This document shows, one piece after another, positions 48,967 to 57,132 of a stretch of DNA of 57,132 nucleotides. The notes beneath the pieces were generated by a model that saw only the letters and a program-made list of their open reading frames with translations, made no database searches and was not told where the DNA came from. How positions within the stretch are numbered: the first letter of the stretch is position 1; each line of letters opens with the position of its first letter. The translations under genes and the position numbers were made by a program. This DNA is from Paracoccus homiensis (lineage in GTDB: Bacteria; Pseudomonadota; Alphaproteobacteria; Rhodobacterales; Rhodobacteraceae): the NCBI RefSeq assembly GCF_900111675.1, contig NZ_FOHO01000019.1:1-57132 (forward strand). Reading direction: 5' to 3'.

Positions 48967-49722
48967 CTAGGTTTTCGCCTGATACCCTTCGAAGGTGATA
49001 TTGTCGGCGATGCGACGGGCCTGATCTTCCTGATCTTGACTGCGAATGGTCCAGCACAGGATCGGCACACCCTGCGCCTTCAGTGCGTCGATGCGCGGAT
49101 TGGTCAGATCGGATCTGTCATGCGAGACGAAGCAGGCCCCCGCATCGTCGAAATCCGCGATGGCGGCCAGCCTTTCGCGCACCTCTTGCGGCACACCGGC
49201 CCAATCCTTTTCCGCAAAGCCGCAGGTCGTCAGCCCGACCGGAATTTCGGGCATGACCGCGCCGAATGCCTTGGCGACATGCGGGTTGAAGGACATCACC
49301 GCGACCGGGCCTTCATAGCCTTTCAGCGTCTGCGCCACGCGGTCGTGCAGATCGCCGATATTGTCGCCCAGACGGCCATCGGGATCCTTGATCTCGATCA
49401 GCAGGGGCACCTGTCCGGCCACAAGGTCCAGCAGCGCGGCCAATTCGGGGATCGTTTCAGAGCCACCGGCCAGACGCCGGGTCGACAGTTCCTGAACCGA
49501 CAGCGTCCTGATGAAGCTGCCATCGCCCGCAAGCCGCGACAGGTCATAGTCGTGAAAGACCATCGGCGTGCCATCCAGCGCAGGCTGGATGTCGATTTCG
49601 ATCCCGTAACCCGCCTCAATGGCCGCGCGTGCCGCCGCCAGCGAGTTTTCGGGTATGCCGTCCCCATGCAGCCCGCGATGGGCGATCGGGGTGGTGGTAA
49701 AGACCGCGGGCAGGGCGGGCAT
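48967..49722 (-). CDS. Glycerophosphodiester phosphodiesterase
   Basis: 251 residues, TIM barrel of the GDPD family. It splits glycerophosphodiesters into glycerol-3-phosphate and an alcohol. Active-site residues: HRGLHGDGIPENSLAA with the first catalytic His near 15, GIEIDIQPALDGTPMVFHDYDLSRL with metal-binding Glu/Asp and the second His, and LLIEIKDPDG. No signal peptide is seen, so it works in the cytoplasm. ATG 49722 overlaps the stop of the RidA gene by one base. Confidence 0.92.
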   Translation of the reverse strand: MPALPAVFTTTPIAHRGLHGDGIPENSLAAARAAIEAGYGIEIDIQPALDGTPMVFHDYDLSRLAGDGSFIRTLSVQELSTRRLAGGSETIPELAALLDLVAGQVPLLIEIKDPDGRLGDNIGDLHDRVAQTLKGYEGPVAVMSFNPHVAKAFGAVMPEIPVGLTTCGFAEKDWAGVPQEVRERLAAIADFDDAGACFVSHDRSDLTNPRIDALKAQGVPILCWTIRSQDQEDQARRIADNITFEGYQAKT

Positions 49723-50177
49723 CAGGCGACCTCGAACACGGCTTCGATTTCGACGGCGACGCCGAATGGCAGCGACGGTGCCGACACCGCGGCGCGGCTG
49801 TGGCGCCCGGCATCGCCGAACACTTCGACCATCAGGTCCGAACAGCCATTGATGACCTTGGGCTGGTCGGTGAAATCGGGGGTCGAGTTCACGAAACCGG
49901 TCAGCTTGACCACACGCGCAACCCGGTCCAGATCGCCAATGGCGGCCTTGACCTGCGCGATCAGCGACAGGCCGCAACGGCGGGCCGCGGCGGCGCCTTC
50001 CTCGACCGAGACATTCTCGCCCAGCTTGCCGGTGATCAGGCCGTTTTCATCGGCGCTGATCTGACCCGACACGAAGATCAGGTTGCCGCTTTGGGCAAAG
50101 GGCACATAGTTGGCGGCAGGCGCGGGGGCGTCGGGCAGGGTGATGCCTTTTTCGGCAAGGGTCGCTTCGATGCTCAT
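49722..50177 (-). CDS. RidA-family protein
   Basis: 151 residues, YjgF/YER057c/UK114 fold. Members hydrolyse reactive enamines or imines, or act as stress chaperones. Signatures: SGNLIFVSGQISADENG, ARVVKLTGFVNSTPDFTDQPKV and GVAVEIEAVFEVA at the end. The catalytic Arg of true RidA lies in a conserved GxxxRxS region; here the corresponding stretch is DAGRHSRAAVSAPSLP, which contains it. The group with about 150 residues often differs from archetypal RidA, so the activity is not certain. Confidence 0.9.
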   Translation of the reverse strand: MSIEATLAEKGITLPDAPAPAANYVPFAQSGNLIFVSGQISADENGLITGKLGENVSVEEGAAAARRCGLSLIAQVKAAIGDLDRVARVVKLTGFVNSTPDFTDQPKVINGCSDLMVEVFGDAGRHSRAAVSAPSLPFGVAVEIEAVFEVA

Positions 50178-50184
50178 GATGTCC

Positions 50185-50640
50185 TCATCGGTTGTGATAG
50201 CGTCGGAATTCGGCCAGCGTCACCCGCCAGCGGTCAAGAATGTCGTAGAAATTGTTCCGCCCGATGCCGTCATCGGTCAGGCTGACATCCATTTCCACGA
50301 CGACATCGCCCGACCTGTCGGCATAGGTCTTGGCAAAGCGGAAATCGCGGTTCCAGGAATTCAGGCGGCGCGGATCGGGGGGCGGCTGCCCGTCGAACAG
50401 GGCCACGAACTGGATCGAGCCGCAGGGCCCCGGCGCGCATTCATAGAAATAGATGCTGAACCGGGTGCCGTCGATCTGGCTGCGGATCTGCGGATCGCCG
50501 AACTGGTCGATGCTGCGCTGAACGGCAAAGCCGCGTTCCTGCATCAGGATCTCGATCACATCGGCATCGCCGGGCACCTGCGCGGCGGCCCCGAAGGCGG
50601 TCAATGAGGCCAAGCATAGGCTGGCGACGATACTGCGCAT
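50185..50640 (-). CDS. YbjN-domain exported protein
   Basis: 151 residues. The signal peptide runs to about SLTAFGAAA|QVPGD, giving a periplasmic protein. The mature part has the YbjN layout: VIEILMQERGFAVQRS, a strand pair with IRSQIDGTRFSIYFYEC, then SIQFVALFDG and NSWNRDFRFAKTYAD, ending in an Asp-rich and a hydrophobic helix. Two cysteines (YECAPGPCGS) may form a disulfide. The function of this family in Rhodobacterales is unknown. Confidence 0.78.
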   Translation of the reverse strand: MRSIVASLCLASLTAFGAAAQVPGDADVIEILMQERGFAVQRSIDQFGDPQIRSQIDGTRFSIYFYECAPGPCGSIQFVALFDGQPPPDPRRLNSWNRDFRFAKTYADRSGDVVVEMDVSLTDDGIGRNNFYDILDRWRVTLAEFRRYHNR

Positions 50641-50694
50641 TCCGCCCCTTGTGTCCCAAGCATCGGATTCGGGGGCAACCTAACGCGGGGATCG

Positions 50695-53600
50695 TCAGGC
50701 GACCAGAGCCTCGGCGCGTTTCAGATCGACGCTGACCAACTGGCTGACGCCCTGTTCGACCATCGTCACCCCGAACAGCCGGTCCATCCGCGACATGGTC
50801 ACGGCATGATGGGTGATGATCAGAAAGCGCGTTTCGGTGCGGCGGGTCATTTCGTCCAGCAGGTCGCAGAAACGGCTGACATTGGCGTCATCCAGCGGTG
50901 CGTCGACCTCGTCCAGGACGCAGATCGGCGCGGGGTTGGCCAGAAACACCGCAAAGATCAGCGCCAGCGCGGTCAGCGTCTGTTCGCCGCCCGACAACAG
51001 GCTGAGCGTCGACAGCTTCTTGCCCGGTGGCTGGCACATGATTTCTAGCCCGGCCTCCAGCGGATCGTCGGATTCGACCAGAACCAGTCGCGCCTCGCCC
51101 CCGCCGAACAGCGTGGTGAACAGCGTGGTGAAATTGGCGTTCACCGTATCGAAAGCGGCAAGCAGCCTTTCGCGGCCCTCGCGGTTCAGGCTGCCGATCC
51201 CTGCGCGCAGCTTGCGGATCGCCTCTTCCAGATCGGTTTTCTCGGTCTGCAGGCGGTCGCGTTCCTGTTCCAGTTCGCGCTTGTCCTCATCGGCGCGCAG
51301 ATTGACCGCGCCCAGGCTGTCGCGCTGGCTGCGCAGCCGCGCGATACGATCTTCCAGCGACTGGATCGGCGTGTCGGTATCGGCATCGCCCAAGGTGGCG
51401 TGCAGGGCCTGGGGCGTGCCTTCGGTTTCTTCAAGGATCCGGGCACGGGCGGCCTTTTCGCCATCGCGCGCGGCTTCGGCGCGGGCCTCGCGCGCGGCGC
51501 GGGTTTCGCGGGCCTCCGAGGCGTGGCGTTCGGCGTCGCGTTCGGCATGGGCGGCGCTGCGGGCGACCTCGTCGGCCGAGGCCAGTGCGGCACGGGCCTG
51601 TGACAGCCGATCCTGTGCACCGGCATCACGTTCGGCCAGTTCCTCGCGGCGTTCGGCAAGGATTTCGGGCTGGGCTTCGGCCTCTTCCAGTTCATCGGCG
51701 GTGGCGTCGCGGCGCTGGACCAACTCGGCGGCGCGGCTGCCGGCCTGATCCAGACGCAGTCGCCAGCCGGATTCCTCCTTGGCGATTTCCTGAAGCCGCT
51801 TCGTGCGCGCGTTTCCTTCGCGCCGCAATTCGTCCAGACCGGCGCGGCGGGTCATGGTGGCGATCCGCGCGGCCTCGACCCCGGTGCGGGCATGTTCGAC
51901 GGCCTGCGCGGCATCCCCGCGATCCGGCAGGTCGGCAAGCGCGCGTTCGGCCTGCGACAGACGGGCCTTGGCGTCGGCGGCATCGGCCCCGTGGCGCGAC
52001 AATTCGGCCTCGGCGGATTCGACGCGGCTGCTGGCCATGGCCAGTTCGGATTCCGCACGGGTGGCGGCCCGCGCAGCCTCGGACAGCAGGCGTTCGGCCT
52101 CGCGGCGGGCATCACGGGCGGATTTTTCGCGGCCCGAGGCCTGCGACAGCGCGTCCTTGGCCAGATCATGCGCCTCGATCGCATGGGCCGCACGGGCCTG
52201 CGAGGTTTCGACCTGCGCGGTGATGTCCTTCAGCTGGTTGACCTTCTGCAGATGCAGCGCGGCGGCGGATGACGCATCCCCCGCCATCACCCGCATCCCG
52301 TCCCAGCGGAACAGATCGCCTTCGCGCGTCACGACCCGCTGACCGGGGGCCAGATCGGGTTGCAGCCCCGCGCCTTCGGCGGCGTCATCGACCAGCCCGA
52401 CCTGTGACAGCCGGCGGGCCAGAACGGCGGGCGCATCGACATGCGGGCCAAGGGGGCGGGCCTTGCCGGGCAGGGGGCGGGCGGCATCGAATCCGGGCAA
52501 TTCGCACCAGCCGCTGCCGTCATCCTGCACCAGCCCCGCGCGCAGATCATCGCCAAGCGCGGCGCCAAAGGCCACCTCGTAGCCCTTGGCGACGATGACC
52601 AGATCCAGCACCGATCTGCCGCCGGACTGACCGCGTTCGACCAGACGTTGCAGGGCGGCCATTTCGGCGGTCAGCGCGGCTGCCTCGCCCTCGACCTCTG
52701 ATCGTGCGGCGCGGGCGATGGCCTCGGCTGCCTCGGCTTCGCTGCGGCTGTGTTCGGCGTCGGCCAGGGCCTCTTCGGCAGCTTCGGCGCGATCGCGGGC
52801 GGCGTCCTGCGCCTCTTCGGCGCTGCGCAGGGCGGTTTCGGCTTCGGTGCCGGCGGCACTGGCGCGGGTCAGGGTTTCGCGGGCCTGCGTCGCCGCGCGT
52901 TCGGCGCGGTCCAGCATGCCGCGCAGGTCGCTTGCCAGACGTTCCGCCGATTGGTGACGGGCCGCCAGGCGCGCGGCCTCGTCGGTCAGTTCGGTCAGGC
53001 GCGTTTCAACCTCGCGCAGTGCCTCGGCGGCCTCATCGGCGGCGGCGGCGGCGGCATCAATCCGCGCCTCATGGCCCTGACCGGCCTTGTCCAGTTCGGT
53101 CCGTTCCCAGACCAGCCGTTCGATCACTTCGCCCGCATCGTGGTTCAGCGCCTGTTCGCGGTCGATGTCGCGGTCCAGCTGCGCGATCCGCGCCCCCAGC
53201 GCCCGGACCTGTTCGTCGGCCCGCGTTTCGGCCTCGGCCAGCGCTTCGCGTTCGACGGTGATGCGGGACTGGATCGCGGCTGCGATCTGTTCCTCTTCGC
53301 GCAGGGGGGGCAGGGCCTCTTCCGCGGCCTCGCGTCGCGCGGTTGCCTGCCGCGAGGCGACCTCGGCCTCGGCCGCCGCTTTCAGCGCCTCGGAAAGGCT
53401 TTGGGCGGCGGCAAGGCGCGCGGCCTCGGCCTCGGACCAGCGGCGATACAGCAGCAGCCCTTCGGCCAACCGCAGCGTCGCCCCGATCTCGCGGTATTTG
53501 GCGGCGGCGCGGGCCTGACGCGCCAGACTGGCGGCCTGCGACGACAGTTGATCCAGCGTGTCATCGACCCGCGTGAGGTTCGTTTCGGCGCCGTTCAGCT

Positions 53601-54147
53601 TCAGCTCGGCCTCGTGGCGGCGCTGATACAGGCCGCTGATGCCTGCGGCCTCTTCCAGAATGCGGCGCCGGTTCTTGGGCTTGGCATTGATCAACTCGCT
53701 GATCTGTCCCTGACGCACCAGCGCGGGCGAATGCGCCCCGGTCGAGGCATCGGCGAACAGCATCTGCACATCGCGCGCGCGCACATCCTTGCCCGCGATC
53801 TTGTAGGCGCTGCCCGCGTCGCGCGTAATGCGGCGGGTGATGTCGAAATTGTCCTGATCGTTGAACCCGGCCGGGGCCAGCCGGTCACGATTATCGACCG
53901 TCAGCGCGACTTCGGCGTGGCTTTTGGCGTTGCGGCGCGAGGTGCCGGCAAAGATCACATCCTCCATCCCCTCGCCACGCATGGCGGTGGGGCGGTTTTC
54001 GCCCATGACCCAGCGCAATGCCTCCAGCAGGTTCGACTTGCCACAGCCATTTGGGCCGACCACGCCCGTCAGCCCCTCGCGGATCACCAGATCGGTCGGA
54101 TCGACAAAGCTTTTAAATCCGTTCAGGCGCAGCCGGTCAAAGCGCAC
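50695..54147 (-). CDS. smc: Chromosome segregation ATPase SMC
   Basis: 1150 residues. Walker A GPNGCGKSN near 32-40, the ABC signature LSGGEQTLTALALIFA and Walker B ICVLDEVDAPLDDAN near the C-terminus form the ATPase head. Two very long coiled coils flank a hinge near the middle (region SVLDLVIVAKGYEVAFGAAL). It condenses and resolves chromosomes with ScpA/ScpB, which are not in the window. GTG 54147 is chosen because GGGGGA lies 4 bases upstream and the product then begins RFDRLRLNGFKSFVDPTDL like other alphaproteobacterial SMCs. Confidence 0.95.
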   Translation of the reverse strand: MRFDRLRLNGFKSFVDPTDLVIREGLTGVVGPNGCGKSNLLEALRWVMGENRPTAMRGEGMEDVIFAGTSRRNAKSHAEVALTVDNRDRLAPAGFNDQDNFDITRRITRDAGSAYKIAGKDVRARDVQMLFADASTGAHSPALVRQGQISELINAKPKNRRRILEEAAGISGLYQRRHEAELKLNGAETNLTRVDDTLDQLSSQAASLARQARAAAKYREIGATLRLAEGLLLYRRWSEAEAARLAAAQSLSEALKAAAEAEVASRQATARREAAEEALPPLREEEQIAAAIQSRITVEREALAEAETRADEQVRALGARIAQLDRDIDREQALNHDAGEVIERLVWERTELDKAGQGHEARIDAAAAAADEAAEALREVETRLTELTDEAARLAARHQSAERLASDLRGMLDRAERAATQARETLTRASAAGTEAETALRSAEEAQDAARDRAEAAEEALADAEHSRSEAEAAEAIARAARSEVEGEAAALTAEMAALQRLVERGQSGGRSVLDLVIVAKGYEVAFGAALGDDLRAGLVQDDGSGWCELPGFDAARPLPGKARPLGPHVDAPAVLARRLSQVGLVDDAAEGAGLQPDLAPGQRVVTREGDLFRWDGMRVMAGDASSAAALHLQKVNQLKDITAQVETSQARAAHAIEAHDLAKDALSQASGREKSARDARREAERLLSEAARAATRAESELAMASSRVESAEAELSRHGADAADAKARLSQAERALADLPDRGDAAQAVEHARTGVEAARIATMTRRAGLDELRREGNARTKRLQEIAKEESGWRLRLDQAGSRAAELVQRRDATADELEEAEAQPEILAERREELAERDAGAQDRLSQARAALASADEVARSAAHAERDAERHASEARETRAAREARAEAARDGEKAARARILEETEGTPQALHATLGDADTDTPIQSLEDRIARLRSQRDSLGAVNLRADEDKRELEQERDRLQTEKTDLEEAIRKLRAGIGSLNREGRERLLAAFDTVNANFTTLFTTLFGGGEARLVLVESDDPLEAGLEIMCQPPGKKLSTLSLLSGGEQTLTALALIFAVFLANPAPICVLDEVDAPLDDANVSRFCDLLDEMTRRTETRFLIITHHAVTMSRMDRLFGVTMVEQGVSQLVSVDLKRAEALVA

Positions 54148-54318
54148 ATGGTCCCCCAGAATCGTATTTGGTCTGGGATTGTCCCTGCCGTGCCGGGTCA
54201 AGTCAACCAAAACCCCATATCTGGCCTATTGGCGCGACTTATCCACAAGATCGGCGCAATGATGCCAGATATCGCTTGCCCCTTGGCGCGTACTTGCCGG
54301 TGGCGCTATGATCTGCGG

Positions 54319-54687
54319 ATGATCGCCACGCTTGCCCTGATCCTGACCTTGCAACTGGCCGGAGAAATCGCCGCCCGCGCCCTGTCGCTGCCCTTGCCGG
54401 GGCCGGTGGTCGGCTTGATCCTGCTGGTCCTGACCTGCCTGATCCGGCCCAGCCTTGTCGACCGGATCCGCCCGGCGACGCAGGGCCTGTTGCAACATCT
54501 GTCACTGTTCTTCGTTCCGGCCGGGGTAGGGATCGTGGCGCACCTTCCCTTGTTGGGCCAGCATGGCGTGGGGCTGGCCGTCGCGATTGCGGGATCGACC
54601 CTGCTGGCGATTGCGGTCGGGGCGCTGGCCTTTACCTGGGTGGCGCGGCTGTTGAACACACCAGCGGACGAGGGCGGTGATGACTGA
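54319..54687 (+). CDS. LrgA/CidA-family membrane protein
   Basis: 122 residues with four helices. The family stretch LPLPGPVVGLILLVLTCLIRP near 24-44 and FFVPAGVGIVAHLPLL are typical of the holin-like LrgA/CidA proteins. These act in control of murein hydrolase or metabolite export (for example pyruvate). It is divergent from smc across 171 bases and overlaps the partner gene by eight bases. The start at ATG 54319 lacks a strong ribosome site; ATG 54259 is in frame as an alternative. Confidence 0.85.
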   Translation: MIATLALILTLQLAGEIAARALSLPLPGPVVGLILLVLTCLIRPSLVDRIRPATQGLLQHLSLFFVPAGVGIVAHLPLLGQHGVGLAVAIAGSTLLAIAVGALAFTWVARLLNTPADEGGDD

Positions 54688-55396
54688 TCCCGTGCTGATC
54701 TGGTCCTACCTGTCGCAAGGCCCGCTGTTGTGGCTGACGGCGACCCTGGCGGCGTATCTTCTGGGCGATGCGGCGTTTCGGGCCAGTCGCCGGCAAAGCT
54801 GGGCGAACCCGGTACTGATTGCGATCATTCTTCTGGCGTTGCTGCTTGGGGTGACCGGCACCGATTACGCGACCTATTTCGAGGGGGCGCAGTTCGTGCA
54901 TTTCATGCTGGGTCCGGCGACCGTGGCGCTGGGGCTGCCGCTATATGACAATCTGCGCCGGGTGCGCAGCGCGTTCTGGCCCATGCTGGCGGCGCTGCTG
55001 GCGGGGTCCAGCGTAGGGGTCATCTCGGTCCTGATGATCGCGAAGGCGTTTGGCATTCAGGGGGCGGTGCTGGCCTCGCTGGCGCCGAAATCCACCACCG
55101 CACCGGTCGCCATCGGCATCGCCGAACGTATGGGCGGCCAGCCCACCCTGACCGCCGCGCTGGTCCTTCTGACCGGGATTTTCGGGGCAATCGTGGTGAC
55201 GCCCTTGCTGAACGCGCTGCGCATCCGCGACTGGCGTGCCCGCGGCTTTGCCATCGGCGTTGCCGCCCACGGCATCGGCACGGCCCGCGCCTTTCAGGTC
55301 AATCAGACCGCCGGCGCGTTCTCTGGCATCGGCATGGGGCTGAATGCCGTGCTGACCGCGATCATCGCGCCCCTGGCACTGACGTTCTTTGGCTGA
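54680..55396 (+). CDS. LrgB/CidB-family membrane protein
   Basis: 238 residues with about seven to eight helices. The signature LAPKSTTAPVAIGIAERMGGQPTLTA and the C-terminal VAAHGIGTARAFQVNQTAGAFSGIGMGLN are those of LrgB. It is the partner of the LrgA-like protein just upstream. The transported molecule is unknown here; plant and bacterial relatives export glycolate or pyruvate. Confidence 0.92.
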   Translation: MTDPVLIWSYLSQGPLLWLTATLAAYLLGDAAFRASRRQSWANPVLIAIILLALLLGVTGTDYATYFEGAQFVHFMLGPATVALGLPLYDNLRRVRSAFWPMLAALLAGSSVGVISVLMIAKAFGIQGAVLASLAPKSTTAPVAIGIAERMGGQPTLTAALVLLTGIFGAIVVTPLLNALRIRDWRARGFAIGVAAHGIGTARAFQVNQTAGAFSGIGMGLNAVLTAIIAPLALTFFG

Positions 55397-55948
55397 TCAG
55401 TTGGCCGGGAAATAATTGATGTGCACGATATCCGCCGAGGCGCCGGTCCCCAGTGGCGCCACGAAGATCGCGCCTGACTGTTCTTCGATCACGAAGCCGC
55501 CCTGCGGATAGTCGCCGAAACCGGGTTGGGATCCCACCGCGCCGTCATCGCCATCCGCCAGCAGCAGGGCGATGGCTTGCGCCGTCCTCATCGGATCATC
55601 GCCGTTCTTCACGATGACCGAGCAGTGGTCCGCGATCTCGTCGAAGCCGATCTTGACAGAGCCGTTGATCTGATCGGGACCCGTAAAGCTGCCATAGGTC
55701 AGCGCGCCGGCCTTGCTGATCCGCGGGTTGCCGAAATCGTCGGACGCATCGAAGGCTTGCAACGCGGCCGTCAGATCACCGCTGCCAGCAAGGCAGATAT
55801 CCCTGAAATATTCCGCCGCCGCATTCAGGCGCGCGTCCGAGGGTTGGGTCGCGCCGACGGTGTGCATACCAAGCCCGCCGACCATTGAAATCAAAAAAAC
55901 CGCGATCTTTCTAATTTTCTTCAAAGCCTTGCCAATATTTATTTGCAT
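55397..55948 (-). CDS. Exported protein of unknown function
   Basis: 183 residues. A basic start (NIGKALKKIRK) and hydrophobic core (IAVFLISMVGGLG) predict a signal peptide cut near TVGA|TQPSD. The mature part has two cysteines (YFRDICLAG and IADHCSVIV) and looks alpha/beta; no family was recognised. The signal-peptide region is AT-rich compared with the rest of the window. A longer frame begins at GTG 56032 and overlaps the mog stop (GTGA), but it would put 28 residues before the signal peptide; the shorter form is preferred. Confidence 0.6.
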   Translation of the reverse strand: MQINIGKALKKIRKIAVFLISMVGGLGMHTVGATQPSDARLNAAAEYFRDICLAGSGDLTAALQAFDASDDFGNPRISKAGALTYGSFTGPDQINGSVKIGFDEIADHCSVIVKNGDDPMRTAQAIALLLADGDDGAVGSQPGFGDYPQGGFVIEEQSGAIFVAPLGTGASADIVHINYFPAN

Positions 55949-56028
55949 GGCATGGCTTGTCACAGAGCGAAGTTCAACCAGAAGCCCCGATCCGTCCGCA
56001 GTCGTGGCAACTTCGCGCCGACACTTGA

Positions 56029-56568
56029 TCACTTCTTTTTGGGGCGGAAGGCGTCGATCTTTGCCGGGTCGGTCTCGATCCAGCCAGCGCCAAGCAGATC
56101 AAGGCAATAGGGCACCGCGGCAAAGACAGCGTTCAGGCAGGTCGCGATGGCCGAAGGCTTGCCGGGAATGGTGATGATCAGCGTCTTGCCGCGGCTGACA
56201 GCGGTCTGGCGCGACAGGATCGCGGTTGGCACCTCGCGCAGGCTGGCGCGGCGCATTTCCTCGCCGAAGCCGGGATATTCACGCTCGGCCACGTCAAAGA
56301 CCGCCTCGGGTGTCAGATCGCGTGGCGCGGGGCCGGTACCGCCGGTCACAAGGATCAGGTCCGCCGCCGCTGTGCCGTCTGTCAATTCGCGCAGCTTCCC
56401 GGCGACGACCTCGCGCCCGTCTGGCACGATATGGCGATCGATCTGCACCGGCGAGGTCACCACATCACGCAGCCAGGCTTCGGCGCCAGGGCCACCCTTG
56501 TCCTCGTATTCACCGCGGGCGGCACGGTCGCTGACGGTCAGAATGGCGATGCGGGCAGGACGGGTCAT
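56029..56568 (-). CDS. mog: Molybdopterin adenylyltransferase
   Basis: 179 residues. It adenylates molybdopterin before molybdenum insertion. The MoCF-domain motifs are present: LTVSDRAARGEYEDKGGP near 10-28, ILVTGGTGPAPRDLTPEA near 72-89 (binding loop), and IITIPGKPSAIATCLNAVF near 131-148. The lysine-rich end (FRPKKK) closes the gene. Length fits Mog better than MoaB. No other molybdopterin genes are near. Confidence 0.93.
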   Translation of the reverse strand: MTRPARIAILTVSDRAARGEYEDKGGPGAEAWLRDVVTSPVQIDRHIVPDGREVVAGKLRELTDGTAAADLILVTGGTGPAPRDLTPEAVFDVAEREYPGFGEEMRRASLREVPTAILSRQTAVSRGKTLIITIPGKPSAIATCLNAVFAAVPYCLDLLGAGWIETDPAKIDAFRPKKK

Positions 56569-56895
56569 GGCGCCTCATGGGGTACGAAATGTTGAAAACT
56601 GCGGCTATCAAGCATGTTCCCGCGCCATTTGCAAAATATCCGCGGAACTTATGGATCCCCCCAAGTCGTGGCGCGGCGACCTTTCGTCACGCGGCCAAAA
56701 AACCTCGTCAATCATGGCATCACATCCCGCCGAGATCCGGCGAGGTGACGGCTGACGCGTGCTTCTGTCAAACGTGAGGTTGGCACAAAACCTGCCGCAT
56801 GGTTTAATGCAACAATTGCCGGAATCTGCAAGGGTCAGGATGCATTGATTTTGGTCGCACGGCGTGATTCACGGCTCAGAAAATGGAGCGGTGAC
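56569..56895. other. Gene-free region between mog and the IS5-type transposase
   Basis: No supported gene lies in these 327 bases; a 66-codon open frame (56577-56777) shows no family resemblance. The left part should carry the mog promoter (minus strand). The right part should carry the left end of the insertion sequence. An 11-bp perfect palindrome CGTGATTCACG (56863-56873), with 22 bases to the transposase start, is a candidate part of the element's end. Base composition is lower in GC than the housekeeping genes. Confidence 0.5.
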
Positions 56896-57132
56896 ATGAG
56901 CGACCTCTACTGGCTGACTGACGAGCAGATGGCCAAGCTCACCCCTTTCTTCCCGAAGTCGCACGGCAAGCCACGGGTTGATGACAGGCGGGCTCTGAGT
57001 GGGATTATCTTCATCAATCGCAATGGGTTGCGCTGGCGGGATGCGCCTGCCGCCTATGGTCCGCACAAGACGCTCTACAGCCGGTGGAAACGTTGGAACG
57101 AGAAAGGAATTTTCGCGCGGATGATGGCAGGG
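56860..57132 (+). mobile_element. IS5-family insertion sequence, left part (cut by the window end)
   Basis: The transposase start and a short palindrome before it suggest the left end of an IS5-type element. The boundary at about 56860 is a guess, because the right terminal repeat lies beyond the window and no target duplication can be tested. Confidence 0.5.
56896..57132 (+). CDS. IS5-family transposase, N-terminal part
   Basis: 79 codons are visible before the window ends. The stretch YWLTDEQMAKLTPFFP, then GKPRVDDRRALSGIIFI and NGLRWRDAPAAYGPHKTLYSR is the DUF4096-type N-terminal domain of IS5-family (IS427-like) transposases. It precedes the DDE domain, which would lie downstream or in a second frame joined by frameshifting. 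ATG 56896 follows GGAGCGG. Whether the element is intact cannot be judged. Confidence 0.85.
   Translation, partial: MSDLYWLTDEQMAKLTPFFPKSHGKPRVDDRRALSGIIFINRNGLRWRDAPAAYGPHKTLYSRWKRWNEKGIFARMMAG

Noticed and set aside
52750..54318. Long open frame on the + strand opposite smc, running into lrgA
   Set aside because: The part opposite smc is Gly/Arg/Gln-rich antisense without motifs; only the last 122 codons, from ATG 54319, match LrgA.
56577..56777. 66-codon open frame between mog and the IS
   Set aside because: No recognisable features and no ribosome site of note; it lies where the mog promoter should be.

Overview
The window is a 57 kb piece of a high-GC alphaproteobacterial chromosome. 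It is most consistent with Paracoccus or a close relative in the Rhodobacterales. The NADH dehydrogenase subunits closely resemble the Paracoccus denitrificans Nqo subunits as I remember them, including the same 673-residue NuoG and 121-residue NuoA lengths. The lineage-typical small proteins (GapR/DUF2312, alphaproteobacterial SspB, DUF4169, DUF5333- and DUF5337-like proteins) agree with this. No database search was run; family names come from motif and length recognition.

Region 1 (1-320) is the 3' end of a pyruvate carboxylase gene, the biotin-carrier domain, followed by a strong hairpin. Region 2 (about 560-19715) is a complete 14-gene complex I operon, nuoA to nuoN, all on the + strand. 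At least nine extra genes are threaded between the subunits: a GFA-family zinc protein, a four-helix membrane protein, a membrane-anchored H3TH protein, a DUF5337-like protein, two lipoproteins, a DUF5333-like exported protein, a 61-residue acidic protein and a CMD-family protein. NuoE itself carries a C-terminal H3TH domain like the one in the following gene. The operon runs on with overlapping or near-overlapping junctions into birA, coaX and rnj (RNase J), then trmB.

Region 3 (23.8-33.9 kb) is housekeeping: glmU-glmS (UDP-GlcNAc synthesis), gph, pepT, bfd-bfr (iron storage and release), queA, an MFS transporter and lpd. Region 4 (33.9-43.9 kb) holds a penicillin-acylase-family protein whose expected catalytic serine reads as alanine, a beta-hydroxyacid dehydrogenase, an AlkK-like acyl-CoA synthetase, a CHAD protein, a small thioesterase/RHH/DUF4169 operon, fumC, a DHDPS-family lyase and SspB.

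Region 5 (44-50.7 kb) has a DEAD-box helicase, a yedE/yeeE sulfur-transport pair leading into dtd, gapR, a FemAB-like acyltransferase, a glycerophosphodiesterase, a RidA protein and a YbjN protein. A palindrome matching the persulfide-sensor SqrR consensus lies in the yeeE promoter. Region 6 (50.7-57.1 kb) has smc, a divergent lrgA-lrgB pair, a small exported protein of unknown function, mog, and the start of an IS5-type transposase cut by the window end. No tRNA, rRNA or CRISPR array was seen.

The leads most worth following are the two neighbouring H3TH proteins inside the complex I operon, the whole set of interleaved accessory genes, the Ser-to-Ala acylase, and the SqrR-like operator over yeeE.
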